A DNA stretch of 64,000 nt from NCBI RefSeq assembly GCF_000471905.2, contig NW_006500178.1:2870206-2934205 (forward strand), written 5' to 3'. This DNA is from Amborella trichopoda. Taxonomy: Eukaryota > Streptophyta > Magnoliopsida > Amborellales > Amborellaceae. This document shows, piece by piece, positions 10,801-21,664 of the stretch. Made by a program: the position numbers and the translations under genes. Each line of letters starts with the position of its first letter. The stretch's first letter is position 1. The notes beneath the pieces were generated by a model. That model was not told the origin of the DNA. It made no database searches and saw only the letters and a program-made list of their open reading frames with translations.

Positions 10801-12840
10801 TGGGTGCCTACATATTCAACCGGAAGAATTGACCCAGTAGCATCAAATGCATTTGTTCGAGTAAAAATCCCTTGGATTACTGCCCAGAACAGAAACAAAG
10901 AAGAAAAAAGCTCATCATTTCAAGAGTTGGGGTTTTCTTAAAAACAAGGAACTTGAAGTTTCTCTATCCTGAATAATTACACAAGAAACTCATTCAAACA
11001 AGAATTTACATGCCCTCCATAATTGAGATTATATAGCAACCTAAATCGCAAGCCCCTTCTCCAAAAGAAATTTCCAAAACATGTAAAACTCAACAGAGAT
11101 AGCCATTATTCATCCTTCATGGTATACGCTACACCAAGTTACATCCACTACTCGTTCCCATTGATGGATGGGTAGAGAATAACCGTACTTTGGCGAGTGT
11201 TCCATCGGGCCCCACTCCAGTAAATCACCATCCACTCATCAATAGGAATGGGTGGTAGATGCAGCCTTGGAGTAACATATACCAAAATCCACTGGACTGA
11301 GAAATAATTTGCCATGATACATTTCCATAATATGAGTGAGATCATATCCAAAGAAAACATTGAAGCTACTGGACCAGTCAATCATACTAGAACTTTTCAA
11401 GAAACCCAACTTACATGTCACATTGTTAACCAATTGCTCAATGGTAAAATCTATAGAAAACCACCCAGTGAGAATTTCACCATTGACAGTGTATGTCTTC
11501 TTCCCTGTTTGATAAATTTCCTGAATGTTTGTGCAATTGTCCAGTAAAAGGCTTGGCAGACAAACACCCTTGCCATCCTTTGTTAATTGCACATCACACC
11601 AAGAGATAGGACGGGGCAAGTTCAAACTATTTGGGAAATCGAAGGCGAAAGTACTCGAATCAGGGAAGAGACCAGAAAATCCACCCCTTGCAATCACTAC
11701 TGGAGCATTGCCTACAACACATTAAAAAAAAAAAAACCAGTGGGTATTCTTATAATTTCAAATAAAAAAAAAAAATTAGATCCAATAATACATGCAACAG
11801 AGTGATGTACATAAGAAATATAACAATAATATCTGAACAGCAGAGAATTATCTACTCATATTTGGTAAAACAAGAAATCGTGGGCTGTCAATTTTATTAT
11901 CCAAATTGCAGCAGCTTCAAAAATATCAGTAGCTAACTACGTACGTAAAGTGTGAAATTAACAAAAAAAAGAAGAAGAAGAAGCTGATGATAGGCATAGG
12001 AACTCCAAAAAATTGACAAAAACAGTATAACTTCCTTAAGAAAATACATAAAACTGTTTTTTCTTTTATATTGTTGGATCAAACTAAAAAGCATGATTGA
12101 GAAAGTAGATCAAAATAAACTGCAATAATGACTGAATGAGGAAAACTTATGGGATCGCTATTTGCTCCCATGGGTTTTCGCTATTCCCACCTAAAATATG
12201 GGTGGGAACACTAAAAACAACGGATAGTTATAATTTTCACCCACATACATGGATGAGTACAGCAAAAACATGGGTGAAAATAGCAGTCCAAAAACAGTAA
12301 AATGCAATCCACAAACAAGCATTCAAATCCCCCCAAAAATAGGGAAATAATAAGGAAAAAACACAGTTTATGTCCAAAAATAGTAAAATCAAGAGAAAAA
12401 TGGAAGTAGGAGGCAGAAGATAAGCATAATGATCCTGGACATAGCCCAATTGAAAGGCCATGATAAATGATGAAATCAATATTTGATTTCATAGAAAAAT
12501 AAAAAACAGTTATATAAACCAAAAGACAATGAGAATTCAAAACTTCTCAAATCCCTGAAATACTGAAATCCTTGAGAAATTAATGATAATGTACGAAGCT
12601 TAACAAAAAAATAAACAGTACCCACAGCACATCAGAAACAAAAAACTACTCAAAATCACTGGATCCCAAACCCCCCAAACCCAAATGGCGCAGACATTTG
12701 TAAAGAAGAAGCACAGTACCAGTAAGTGTTCGCCAAATACGCGTCGAATTCCTGGAGCTCGGAGGGCTCTGAGCAAGAGCAGCCATGGCGAGTTGCAGAG
12801 CGACAAGGAGCACTAGCAAGCGCCCCCATTGTATCTTCAT
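3681..12840 (-). CDS. GDPDL: glycerophosphodiester phosphodiesterase-like protein (SHV3/GDPDL type), 5' seven exons
   Basis: Seven exons join in frame: 12840-12720, 11711-11415, 10879-10767, 10494-9993, 8711-8673, 8521-8240 and 3823-3681 (1497 nt, 499 codons, no internal stop). Family knowledge: plant SHV3-like proteins have a signal peptide, two GDPD-like domains and often a GPI anchor, and act at the plasma membrane/cell wall in wall organisation. Seen here: a hydrophobic signal sequence (residues 1-24, ending AALAQ); domain 1 opening with [15 protein letters not shown] and CDVQLTKDG; domain 2 opening with [11 protein letters not shown] and [13 protein letters not shown]. The canonical GDPD His-Arg motif is replaced in both, as I recall for this family. 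The ~250 C-terminal residues and any GPI signal are not in the window. All introns are GT-AG. Either the gene continues left past a large TE-filled intron, or it is truncated. Confidence 0.9.
4288..4676. mobile_element. MITE family M, copy M1, inside GDPD-like intron 6
   Basis: A 389-bp element with inverted ends: gggtgtggtataaggctgag on the left, and on the right the reverse complement of ggacaatgtttatataaggg. It has near-identical 9-bp TSDs (ctttatttt at 4279-4287, ttttatttt at 4677-4685). It shares with other M copies the inner block around a 'cctcaaacaatcaaa'-type motif, a 'gcactatttt' block and 'aaatccattttttctcatg'. No coding capacity. Confidence 0.8.
4809..4841. repeat. (AT)n microsatellite
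   Basis: Run of alternating a/t, preceded by an A-rich tract with interspersed t. Confidence 0.9.
4850..8239. other. rest of GDPD-like intron 6
   Basis: AT-rich and non-coding in appearance. An imperfect tandem duplication lies at 6252-6530 and a C-run at 7022-7034. No exon-like open stretch with splice sites and family similarity was recognised. Confidence 0.5.
6252..6530. repeat. ~145-bp imperfect tandem duplication
   Basis: Two diverged copies (about 6252-6385 and 6402-6530) share ccaatttctatgcat, the cca(t/a)tttcaaaatat region, the gatatattgg region and gattattctag in the same order. Confidence 0.75.
8240..8521 (-). CDS. GDPDL: GDPD-like exon 6 (second GDPD-like domain)
   Basis: 282-nt exon from acceptor GATGCAG to donor CAGC|GTAAGT. 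It encodes [40 protein letters not shown] and [18 protein letters not shown] longer open frame reads through the donor, but family homology stops at SLQ. Confidence 0.9.
8673..8711 (-). CDS. GDPDL: GDPD-like exon 5, 39-nt microexon
   Basis: Between acceptor CTGCAG and donor AAAG|GTAATT lies a 39-nt open segment encoding [13 protein letters not shown] (first codon split). It keeps the phase of both neighbours. It supplies the Cys-Phe-x-His linker that I recall following the LTDFP block in SHV3-like proteins. Skipping it would also keep frame. Confidence 0.75.
9993..10494 (-). CDS. GDPDL: GDPD-like exon 4 (end of domain 1)
   Basis: 502-nt exon from acceptor TGGCAG to donor GTAG|GTGAGC. It encodes [16 protein letters not shown], a Lys-Thr-Lys-Leu strand region, [12 protein letters not shown] and [14 protein letters not shown], the conserved end of the first GDPD-like domain (LTDFP motif). 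Confidence 0.9.
10767..10879 (-). CDS. GDPDL: GDPD-like exon 3
   Basis: 113-nt exon from acceptor TGGGCAG to donor ACAG|GTAAGG. It encodes [12 protein letters not shown] through PGFWLNIQ and ends in phase 0, joining [11 protein letters not shown] of the next exon. Confidence 0.9.
11415..11711 (-). CDS. GDPDL: GDPD-like exon 2 (first GDPD-like domain)
   Basis: Acceptor GTTGTAG, then a 297-nt exon encoding [35 protein letters not shown] and [17 protein letters not shown]. It ends NNVT in phase 1 at donor ACAT|GTAAGT. The split codon becomes Leu, giving NNVTLIQ, the expected family sequence. Confidence 0.9.
12720..12840 (-). CDS. GDPDL: GDPD-like exon 1 (start codon and signal peptide)
   Basis: The ATG at 12840-12838 begins [20 protein letters not shown], a clear signal peptide. 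An in-frame upstream ATG exists but would add an unlikely leader before the hydrophobic core. The exon ends in phase 1 before GTACTG, so the split codon restores TLTG-NAPVV with exon 2. Confidence 0.85.
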
Positions 12841-12894
12841 CTTTCTGGGGCGTGAAAATGTACACCCAGAGAAAAAAAAAAAGGGTAATGGCAC

Positions 12895-13190
12895 ACTGGC
12901 AGAGAGAGAGAAAGCGCTTCAAATCCTCATTGAATGTTTGATGAGAGAAAGAGAGTTAGAAGGAGAACTGCAAATTCCCACTGCAACTGGTTTGATGGGA
13001 GAGAGAGTTAGAGGAAGAACTGCAAATTCCCAGTGAAAGTAGTGTGATGAGAGAGAAAGAGCTGCAAATCCCAAAATGGAGAGAGAGAGAAATGCAAACA
13101 CCAGATTAGAGAGAGAGGACTCTCTGTAGTCTAGAGAGAGAGTGGTAGTGAGAGAGAATCCAGAGTTTAGAGAGAGGGGAAGGGTAGAGC
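12895..13190. repeat. GA-rich tandem repeats upstream of the GDPD-like start
   Basis: About three imperfect ~52-bp units with a gatg(a/g)gagaga...agctgcaaat(t)ccca pattern (about 12940-13080), embedded in GA dinucleotide runs. On the gene's strand this is a pyrimidine-rich CT tract directly upstream of the ATG, which is a common plant 5'UTR/core-promoter composition. Confidence 0.75.
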
Positions 13191-13374
13191 TGCAACTCCC
13201 GAAAATGCAACTGGCATGGCGGGCCTCTTTTATGCGATGCGCGTCAGGTTATAACCGGCTGGTCCGGTCACTTCGTGGACGCATAGCCCGTTATCCGGTG
13301 GGTCCACGCCTTGTCCTCAGCAGAATACAGGCTGGTTATGACCGGCTAAACGTGGTCCTAGTCCGACAACTGGC

Positions 13375-13380
13375 CACGTG
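13375..13380. promoter_or_regulatory. G-box (CACGTG) upstream of the GDPD-like gene
   Basis: Palindromic CACGTG within tggccacgtgtcc, about 535 bp upstream of the ATG. bZIP/bHLH factors bind this motif in plants; use here is inferred only. Confidence 0.35.
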
Positions 13381-14739
13381 TCCTGCCTTATCAAAGCTAA
13401 CAGTTGTCTATTATTAGAGAAAGACTTTATTTATTAACTCTTTGACTCGAGCACCTACGTTTCTATTATCTCCACCCATTTTATTCATTCCACCTAAATT
13501 ATCAATTACCACACCTTTTTGCTTTATTTAACCGGTATGGGTGGATTAATGTGGCGAAGAATCCACCGTTAATGTTAACGATGAAAGGTGGATATTGTAT
13601 GTGGAGAACATTTGTGGTGGATGTGTTAATACTGGTGTTTAAGAAAAGGATGAACCGGATTCGAACTGGTCCGGTCGGATCAGTAACTGGTGGAGCTTAT
13701 GCAGGTCTGCCAAAAAAATATGGGAATTAATCAATTCTTTAACAATTTCAGCTAGTTCTGTTAAACAATGGATCACATTTTTGTTTTTTTTTTTTTAATT
13801 ATTTTAAATTTTTTTGGCTAGTTCATGTGTCCATATTGTTGATCTTTATCGTTGATTCGTCGACTCGAACCGATTTTTTGAAAAAGCAATCCTAAGTCAA
13901 AGGTCAACTTTTTTTTAAATATGTTACTCATGTATGCTACTCCTTAATTGACAATTTTTGTAAGTCGTTAATTTAAGGTACTTTTTTTTTTTAATGTGTA
14001 GTACAATAACGGCATGAGGATTTACCACTAGCTCTTGCACATTCACATATACATGGTCCTCGAGGGATCATTGTGGAAAACTAATGCAGTTTTTATATTG
14101 AAAACAGGTAAACCCTCACTTCAATATCTCACTACAAAACTAGACTTCTAACACGAAACTCCTCCGAAATCTATTTTCACCTCTGTTTAGAAAATTTGAC
14201 ACTCAAACTCTTACATATTATTTGTGGATACTAAGAGTTGAACGATCTAAATAATGCAGGATAGGATAATATTTTTCAATTTGTAATTTTTGTCTTTTTT
14301 CGCATCCATAATAGTCAATGTTGAGATGATTAATTAAAAGATTTGCCAAAACCGAAGCTACAAATTTGAGTGAGATTTAAGGTGCGGCTTTACTTTCTTT
14401 TATCAGTCCGGAGACTTATTTCAACATTTTCTTAAAACCGGGACCCGATGGGTAGGCCCAACCTCAGGTCCGAGTATTGGTCTAGTTTTGGACCTGATGG
14501 CTTTGGTCCGCATCCAAAACCTAGACCCAACCACTATTCAGGTCCATGTCCAAGTCCAGCTGGATCCGACCTATAAACTGTTGGAGAAAAAATACTTTAT
14601 TTTAAGCCGTATTCGCAGTCATCTTTAGCTATTAAACGACCAATTAGACAGCTTGATTGTGGCCATGTGGTCAATAATATAGGTATATGATGGTAAAAAG
14701 AAAGGCAAAAAAAAGAAAGAAAAAAAAAGCTCATAGCCA

Positions 14740-14908
14740 TAGAGGTGGCAATGGACCCAATCAGACCTAAGACCCGACAAGTACAAGTATGAGTTCAATT
14801 TTTTGACCCAACGGTACGGTATGGATCCAAAACCTGAATCCGAGTATTATTTGGGTCTCGATGTAGGTTTAGCATGACCCGACCCGTAACTGACCCGTGC
14901 CATCCCTA
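14740..14908. mobile_element. short hAT-like element (TAGGGGTGGCAA-type ends)
   Basis: Ends tagaggtggcaatgg and, inverted, tagggatggcacggg bound 169 bp rich in ggacccaa/gacccg repeats. The ends match those at 23082/29137 and 36520/36813. No convincing TSD. Confidence 0.5.
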
Positions 14909-15026
14909 ACGTTATGCCGAAAATCAAGTTGAGACCTTATTTGCTCGTCTCTCCCGCAACATAACAAAACAACCAAAATAAGAAAAGATTGAGAGGGATA
15001 AATGGCACTTAGAACTTGCTTGACCG

Positions 15027-15086
15027 GCTAGAGAGAGAGAGAGATAAAGAGAGAGAAAGAGAGAGAAAGGGGGAGGGGGAGGGGGG
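15027..15086. repeat. GA/GGGA simple repeat
   Basis: agagagagagagataaagagag followed by ggggga runs. Confidence 0.85.
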
Positions 15087-17235
15087 ACCGCAGGGCCCTC
15101 CAATAATGTGAACTTTACACTAAACGTTGAGCGAGAATGGGGCTTTGTGGGCCGAAATACATCTTTGTTTTCACATCATGCACAAGTTCTTTAATATAGG
15201 AAATTCATTCAAATAATTTCCCTGTTAAAATATTTTAGGGGTGTGAAAAAATAAAACAGGAGTACCCTTATTATATCTCATACATTTGATATTACTTTGC
15301 TTGTGTCTTATAGTTTGAAAATTTCTTTGATTTCCTTTTTTTTGGGCAGTTACTTTAATTTTCTGTTTCTTTTTTATAAATTGAGGTTATTTTCCTATTT
15401 TTTACAAAACTATAATCCCAATGCTCTTCTTATTTTGGAAAATTATTCTATTTTTACATGTCAGTAGTCTATATTGCATTTTATAGGAATTGTTATCAAT
15501 AGCTATGCTACTTTTTAATTTGGGAAAAATGCTTCCTCCTTTACATGACACTTGTATCGCAAATTTATATTTATTATTAGTTGGGGAAATTCTTTATTTA
15601 TTTTTTACATTATTTAGAATGTCATTGACTTCCAACTAATCCAGGGCTAAAATTCGGCTCTATTAAGAATTTAGTTATTAAAAAATAAAAATAAGACACA
15701 AATATTTATTCTTCTTTTTTTTAATACCTAGGAAAATTATGACTCACATGAGTTTAAGCGATTTGAAATCATCAATAGTTGAGACTCTTAAATAAAATGT
15801 ATAACATATAATTGGGTCAAAACAGGCTTAAATCAAGATAATATCAAGAATACCCCCAACCTACCCAAACAACTTCCTTAGAATCCAAATAACATTGATT
15901 TTTTTAATGTGAATAAATTATTTCATTTGTATGAAGAATTTGCCCCCTCACTTTGCTAGGTCAATGATTTTCCCATTTCTAAAAAATTACAAACTTCAAA
16001 ATGTTTTTCCTCTAAACTGACCTATTTCTTTGTGTAGCAGGAAACACAAGTGGGAAGGGTAATGAAACAAGAAAAAAAAAAAAAAAAAAGGCAGAAAGCA
16101 TATCGAAGAAAAAGAAAATAAAAGAATGTGGAAATGTACGTTTAAAATAAGATTAATCAAAATACATCAAAATGAGGTTAAATAAACCATTAAAACATAG
16201 ATTTTAAAAAACCTAACTTGTAAATGGGAGTATTTTTTAAATAATCAAGAAAAGATAGAAAAATATAAAAAAAAAATTTACAGCCAAGACACTTTCCAAT
16301 CTTTGTCAAAATGATAGAAAATATTAAAAAAAATATTCCAAATAAATTTCTTATTTTTTTATAATTTTTAATTTTTTTAATATCCTCGACACTCAACCCA
16401 ACATAACTTGGGCTCAACAAGGGCCCAAGCTTGTGTAACTTGGTTACTTGACCGATTTTGTGAACGCTGTTTTTAACCCTTATAGAAAAGCAAGGAGCCA
16501 AGGACCCACGAATCTACCGAGACCAAGAGAAAGGAGAAGAACATTCACGAAAACGTGAGAGTGTGAGAGTAGATGGAAAAAGTTTACATAAAATTGCACC
16601 CTTAAAATATAGAATTATATATTTGCCTAAAAAATTTATCAAAAAAATGTTGTTTTAACGTTGAAAAACCTTCTAATTAATCATCTCGACATCCAGATAT
16701 ATAAATATAAAAAGAAAAAAAGATTGAGTCGTAAAAATAGTGCATCTTGCAACACATTATCCAAACCATCCATTTTCAAGATTTCCATATGCGTATAGAT
16801 CTACTTTATTTTAACAATTTTTGAAGTTTAAAATTTTATAATTAGTGAAAAAAAGATTTTTTAAAAAAAAATTTACAACAAAATTATAGATTGCGAAAAA
16901 ATTTGGAGGTGCGCGTTAATTAGATCGTTTAAAGTTGCAACTACACCCTTTAAGATCAGTAAAGGGCAAAGCAAGGATTCATGATACCCAAGTGTTCCCA
17001 CGTTGTTCTTTTCCACCGAAACCCTAAATAAGCACAAAGGAGGATGGAATGGGAAAGACAAACCCCGAGGGGATGATGCCTGAAATGGTCAAACACATCA
17101 CGACGCAAATAGTCAAAACGTTTATTATCTCGTTTCCGTTAGAGAGAGGGAGAGAAAGATCACCATTTCTTGAGAGAGAAATCTATACATTATAGCAGTG
17201 TTTTAAACGTTCGGTTCGATTCAGGAACCAATACA

Positions 17236-17560
17236 GTCCGTATCGATTTCAATACAAAATCGGGAATCATCGATTTTAATCCGGTTCCAATCCGGTTTTA
17301 TTCGGTTCAGCTCGGTTCCTCATGTGTACGGGTGCGGCACAACCCGTATCGATTCCAATACAAAATCGAGAACTACCGGATCCAATCCGGTTTTGACTGG
17401 TTTAGCTCGGTTCCCCGGTTCCAATCCAGTTTTATTCGGTTCAACCCGGTTCCCCAAGTGTACGGGTGCGGCACAGCCCGTATCGATTCCAATACAAAAT
17501 CGAGAACTACCCGATCCAATCCGGTTTTGTCTGGTTTAGCCCGGTTCTCCAAGTGCACGG
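17236..17560. repeat. three tandem subrepeats inside hAT-like copy A
   Basis: Units start near 17236, 17343 and 17477. Each has ccgtatcgatt(t/c)caatacaaa, an aatccggtttt block, a tttagctcggttcc-type block and a tgtacgggtgcggca-type end. Confidence 0.85.
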
Positions 17561-17756
17561 GTCCCACACGCACGTGCACGTATGCAACACATGTGAGGTT
17601 ATCCCAATATTTTTATATAAACATTTTAATTTGTATTACATAGGTATTTATATACCAAAGTGGCATACCCGTCTTTCGATGTGGGATAATTCCCAAACAT
17701 CATTAAATAAAAAGGGAATTTAAATATATTCTATTAATCATCAAATTATAATTACA

Positions 17757-17833
17757 TATGGTGCGGTAGTGTAGTGGTTAAGATTTTTGCTTCTTCATGT
17801 GATGTCTCAAGGTGTCGAGTCCCCCCTAGGCGT
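17757..17833 (+). other. tRNA-like pol III promoter segment inside hAT-like copy A
   Basis: A box-A-like gtgtagtggtta (17769-17780) and a box-B-like ggtgtcgagtccc (17811-17823) are spaced about as in a tRNA gene, but no cloverleaf or anticodon arm is convincing. A tRNA-derived SINE piece is the likeliest origin. Confidence 0.45.
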
Positions 17834-18822
17834 TTATTTTTTGTGTTGTATAGTTTTTGTTGTATATATTGTATAAATATTTTTGTAAATAATATAAAAA
17901 AACATAAAAAATAAAAAAGTTAATTTTTTGTATAGCAGTTAATTTTTATTGTATAAAGTGGTATAATTATTTTTTAAAATAATATGAAAGGCATAAAAAA
18001 ATAAAACATAAAAAGTTTGTTTTATTTGAAATCTCCATATTTCTACTAACAATCTATTTCACTAAATTTATTATAGAAACCTAAAAAAATAAATTTTTGA
18101 AAAATTGAAGTGTTATTTTTTAAATTTATACGCATTTTATTAATTTTTACATCGATAACCAAATCTTTTATTTTATTTATTAATTTTATATTATAAATCA
18201 TGTAATGTACTATTTTTCTTACAGTTGTCAATAATACATTTTAAATTAGATAATATTATAAAATATTTTTAATTTGTTATTATTTGTCTAATAAAATAAT
18301 TATAAAATGTAAAATAATAATTATAATTTCAATATATAATATTATAATTAGTTAAGTTTTAATAATTTTGGATTATAGTTAGTTAGACTGTAATAATTTG
18401 GATTTTTTTAGCGGATTAGGGTTTTTCGCTAAAACGAGATTTTAATAGCCATTCTTTCATTGATTAGTCTACTCTTTATAATAGTCATGTATAATTATAT
18501 ATTTTATCTATGATAATTTTATGATTTTTCTTTTATGTGATGCAAATTTAATGGTTAACATAAGTTTATACAAAGAAATAGCATCTTAATATTCACAAAT
18601 TGATGAAAAAAATGAAAGTTAATAATGTAGTACCTTCATTTCTTATAGCATTCCTAAAAAACAATATTAATGAATTTTAATAATTTTTTCGAATTTTTTT
18701 AAAGCTTTAATTCGATCGATTCAGCCAATTCTCAATCCAGATCATCAATTCATCGATCTAAATCTGCTTTTAAAATGCCCGATCCGAATCACCGATTCAC
18801 TTTTTAAACCATTGCATTATAG

Positions 18823-19150
18823 AAACTAAAACTAGATAGAGAAACAAAGCGAGAGAAAATCAGAAAAACCATGTCAACATATAAAAAATAATGAGTTAGT
18901 GAGAACATTTCAACTTTATTTAAGAGAGAGAAAAGGAATTAATGATATCATTTGGATTGAAAAGTAGAGAGAAAGAGAGGGACCCTTGGTCGGTGCGGAC
19001 GCGCACGTTGTTGTCATTGTATAAGAGGGGTTGGCACGCACTTCAAGCCGCGTAATACTGAGATACATGATTGGGACTCCCGCGGATGTTTTTGTGTGTC
19101 ACTTTGCCCTTTATTATTAATCAACGTTAGGCATCCCTTTGTTGTTATCG
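18823..19150. other. intergenic
   Basis: Unique-looking sequence with GA-rich bits; nothing further recognised. Confidence 0.5.
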
Positions 19151-19537
19151 GGGTGCGGTTTGTATGGATCCGAGGCTCTAAACAATCAAAGTAAACTGTA
19201 TTTTCTAATAGTGTGGAGAAATACAGTTTATATTGGAAAATATTTGCGATAGCCTTAAAATATATTTTTATTTTTAATTAGAAAATTTAAAACTTCAAAA
19301 CTAATGTAGATTGAACAGATCTATGAAAATCTTGAAAATTGACTGTCTAAAAATGTGTTACATGATGCACTATTTTCAATACTTGAAATTCATTTTTTTT
19401 CTCATGCCTATGCATCTTGATGTCAAGATGACCAATTTTAAAATATTTGGGCATCAAAACGACCTTTTTTTAGTAAAATTTTTGAGATGGGTTTTAATTT
19501 GATTGTTTAGAACCTCGGCCCAATATAAACCTTTTCC
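19151..19537. mobile_element. MITE family M, copy M2
   Basis: 387 bp with left end gggtgcggtttgtatgg and inverted right end ggaaaaggtttatattg. The inner motifs gaggctctaaacaatcaaa and ttgattgtttagaacctcgg face each other. The flanks give only a weak 9-bp TSD match (5/9). Confidence 0.8.
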
Positions 19538-19811
19538 TTATTAGAATAAGATATGGTTGATTTATTCGTAAGAGAATGACGCCATTCAATCCGCGTTTTT
19601 AAGGAATTCAATCCGTGTTTTTGTTGTGGATGACAAAGCACCCCGTGTTTCTTTCCTTATAAATGATTTTTGCATTTGGAGATAATGTGTAAGATCATAG
19701 AAATTGTCGTCATGAATTTCATCACCATGCATTCCTCCGGTAGACGGTGATGGAGAGCGGAACCCAAGAGAACATTCTCACTGTCCCCACTCTCTCTCCA
19801 TCGCTGATAGT

Positions 19812-20460
19812 TGGATGTAGGGATGGCAATAGTTCGTTCGGCCTGGTCCCATAAAAGTAAAACATGGGCCACAATAGTTCGTTCGGCCACGTTCCAAAAA
19901 AAACAAAAAAAAATAAGGAAAAAGTTTATATAGAGCCGAGGCTCTAAACAATCAAATTAGAACCCACAAATATCTTAAATTTGGTCATCTTGACATTAAG
20001 ATGTATGGACATGCGTAAAAAATGAATTTCAAGTTTTGAAAATAGTGCATATTGTAACGCATTTTTGGATTGTCAATTTTCAAGTTTTTATGGATATGCT
20101 CGGACTACACTATTTTTAAAGCTTTAAATTTCATAATTAGAGACAAAAATAAATTTTAAGGCTGTCACAAAGATTTTCAGTAGTGAAACCACATTTCTCG
20201 ACACTATTTAAAGGTGTGCTTTACTTTGATTATTTAGAACTGCGGCTTTATACAAACCGAACCCAAAAAGTAAAACATAAGCCACAATAGTTCCTTCCAT
20301 GGTGCCAAAAAAAATAAAGCATGGGCCACAAATTCTGGCATGAGTGCTAGTTTGGGACGTCCCAGCCCTTTTTTTTCTGTTTTTTTGGTTATTTATTTTT
20401 GACCCGGCCCTGCCCTGCCCGAACATATAAGGACAAGGGTACGGCAACGCCCAGGGCATG
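19812..20460. mobile_element. small repetitive element split by MITE M3
   Basis: tagggatggcaat opens a region holding two copies of an aaaagtaaaacat(g/a)...ccacaatagttc(g/c)ttc unit of about 60 bp, one on each side of M3 (19851-19912 and 20266-20310). It ends with gcccagggcatggctattctta. The left end resembles TAGGGGTGGCAA-type hAT ends; the right boundary is uncertain. Confidence 0.4.
19917..20264. mobile_element. MITE family M, copy M3
   Basis: 348 bp with ends ggaaaaagtttatatagagcc and inverted gggttcggtttgtataaagcc. 9-bp TSD aaaaaataa/aaaaagtaa (8 of 9 match). Confidence 0.8.
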
Positions 20461-20719
20461 GCTATTCTTAGTGGGATGGTAAAAGAGACTTACAACTACC
20501 GGTTTCTGTAGTCCTGTGGATCAGAAGATGTGTTTCCTTATCCTCATATTTTTTTTGTCCTGTTAACATCCCAGGGAAACTACGTGCAAACAACGTTTGG
20601 CAGAAGGTTGGAGAGAGGGATTCACATCTGGCAATAGCTCTCATAATTGAACAGAGAGGGTGTTATCCAAATTTAGTAAAAGGAAATACAATCCAAATTT
20701 GGCAGCTTCTTTTATGGAG

Positions 20720-21479
20720 GGGTGTGGTTTGTATAGAGCCTAGGCTCTAAACCATCAAATTAGAGTCTATTTTCAATTAGTGTCGAGAAATCTAGTTTTA
20801 CCACTCGAAATCTTTGTAATAGCTTTAAAATATATTTCATATTTATATTTAAAATTCAAAGCTCAAAAATAGCGTAGATCGACAAATCTATGAAAACTTA
20901 AAAATCTTGAAAATTGATGATATAAAAATACGTTACAAAATGCACTATTTTCAAAACTTGAAATCTATTTTTTTTCTCATGTCCATGCATCTTGATGTCG
21001 AGATTATCAATTTGAAAATATTTGGGCAAGTGTGGTTTGTATAGAGCCTAGGCTCTAAACAATCAAATTAGAGCTTACCTTCAAATAGTATCGAGAAATG
21101 TGGTTTCAATATTGAAAATCTTTATGACAACTATAAAATATATTTTTATATTTACTTCTAAAGTTTCAAGTTTCAAAAATAGTGTAGATCGACATATCTG
21201 AAAATCTTGAAAATTGACGGTCCAAATATACGTTACAAAATACACTATTTTCAAAACTTGCAATCCATTTTTTTCTCATGTTCATATATCTTGATGTTGA
21301 GATGATCAATTTGAAGATATTCGAGCATCAACACAATGTCTTCTAGTAAAAGTTTTGAGATAAGCTCAAATTTGATTGTTTAGAGCCTCGGCTCTATATA
21401 AATTTTTTCCTATTTGGACATCGAACAACATCTTCTAATTAATTTTTGAGGTAGGCTCAATTTTGATTGTTTAGAGCGA
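20720..21479. mobile_element. MITE family M, copy M4, interrupted by M5
   Basis: Left end gggtgtggtttgtatagagcc at 20720. The element runs to 21027, is interrupted by M5 and resumes at about 21420 (atcgaacaacatcttc). It ends imperfectly near tttgattgtttagagc (about 21479), so its outer right end is truncated. Confidence 0.8.
21028..21410. mobile_element. MITE family M, copy M5, nested in M4
   Basis: 383-bp copy with 9-bp TSD tatttgggc (21019-21027) / tatttggac (21411-21419). Other family members carry an uninterrupted tttgggcatc at the matching position, which confirms insertion into an older copy. Confidence 0.85.
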
Positions 21480-21664
21480 TGTCATGAGTAACTCTCCATT
21501 TACATGTACTAATTATTGTACACATACGGCATGGATGGTGAAAAATAAAGTACACTGGTGAGGTCCATTATTATTACAGGCACATATTAATCGCATGCAA
21601 GATAATTGTTTAGTAGAAAGAACCATAAATGAAAAAAAAAAAGAAAATTGTGCGGTAACAAGAA

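Larger units (their letters stand above)
13430..17187. other. intergenic, no gene recognised
   Basis: AT-rich DNA with poly-A/T runs. It holds a gacccgatggg/ggtccgagta-rich patch at 14440-14580, a short hAT-like element (14740-14908) and a GA/GGA-rich tract (15027-15085). No coding sequence was supported on either strand. Confidence 0.6.
17196..18814. mobile_element. hAT-like non-autonomous element, copy A
   Basis: A 1619-bp element with inverted ends CAGTGTTTTAAA and (inverted right end) CAATGGTTTAAA. It is flanked by a perfect 8-bp TSD, cattatag (17188-17195 and 18815-18822). An 8-bp TSD with CAxTG ends is diagnostic of hAT. No transposase frame. Inside: three tandem ~110-130-bp units at 17236-17560 (ccgtatcgatt(t/c)caatacaaaatcg), a tRNA-like segment at 17755-17830 and AT-rich sequence. 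From about 18040 to the right end it is clearly the same sequence as copy B. Confidence 0.9.

Noticed and set aside
17757..17833. Functional tRNA gene
   Set aside because: Box A and B words are present but no acceptor stem, anticodon loop or cloverleaf can be drawn.
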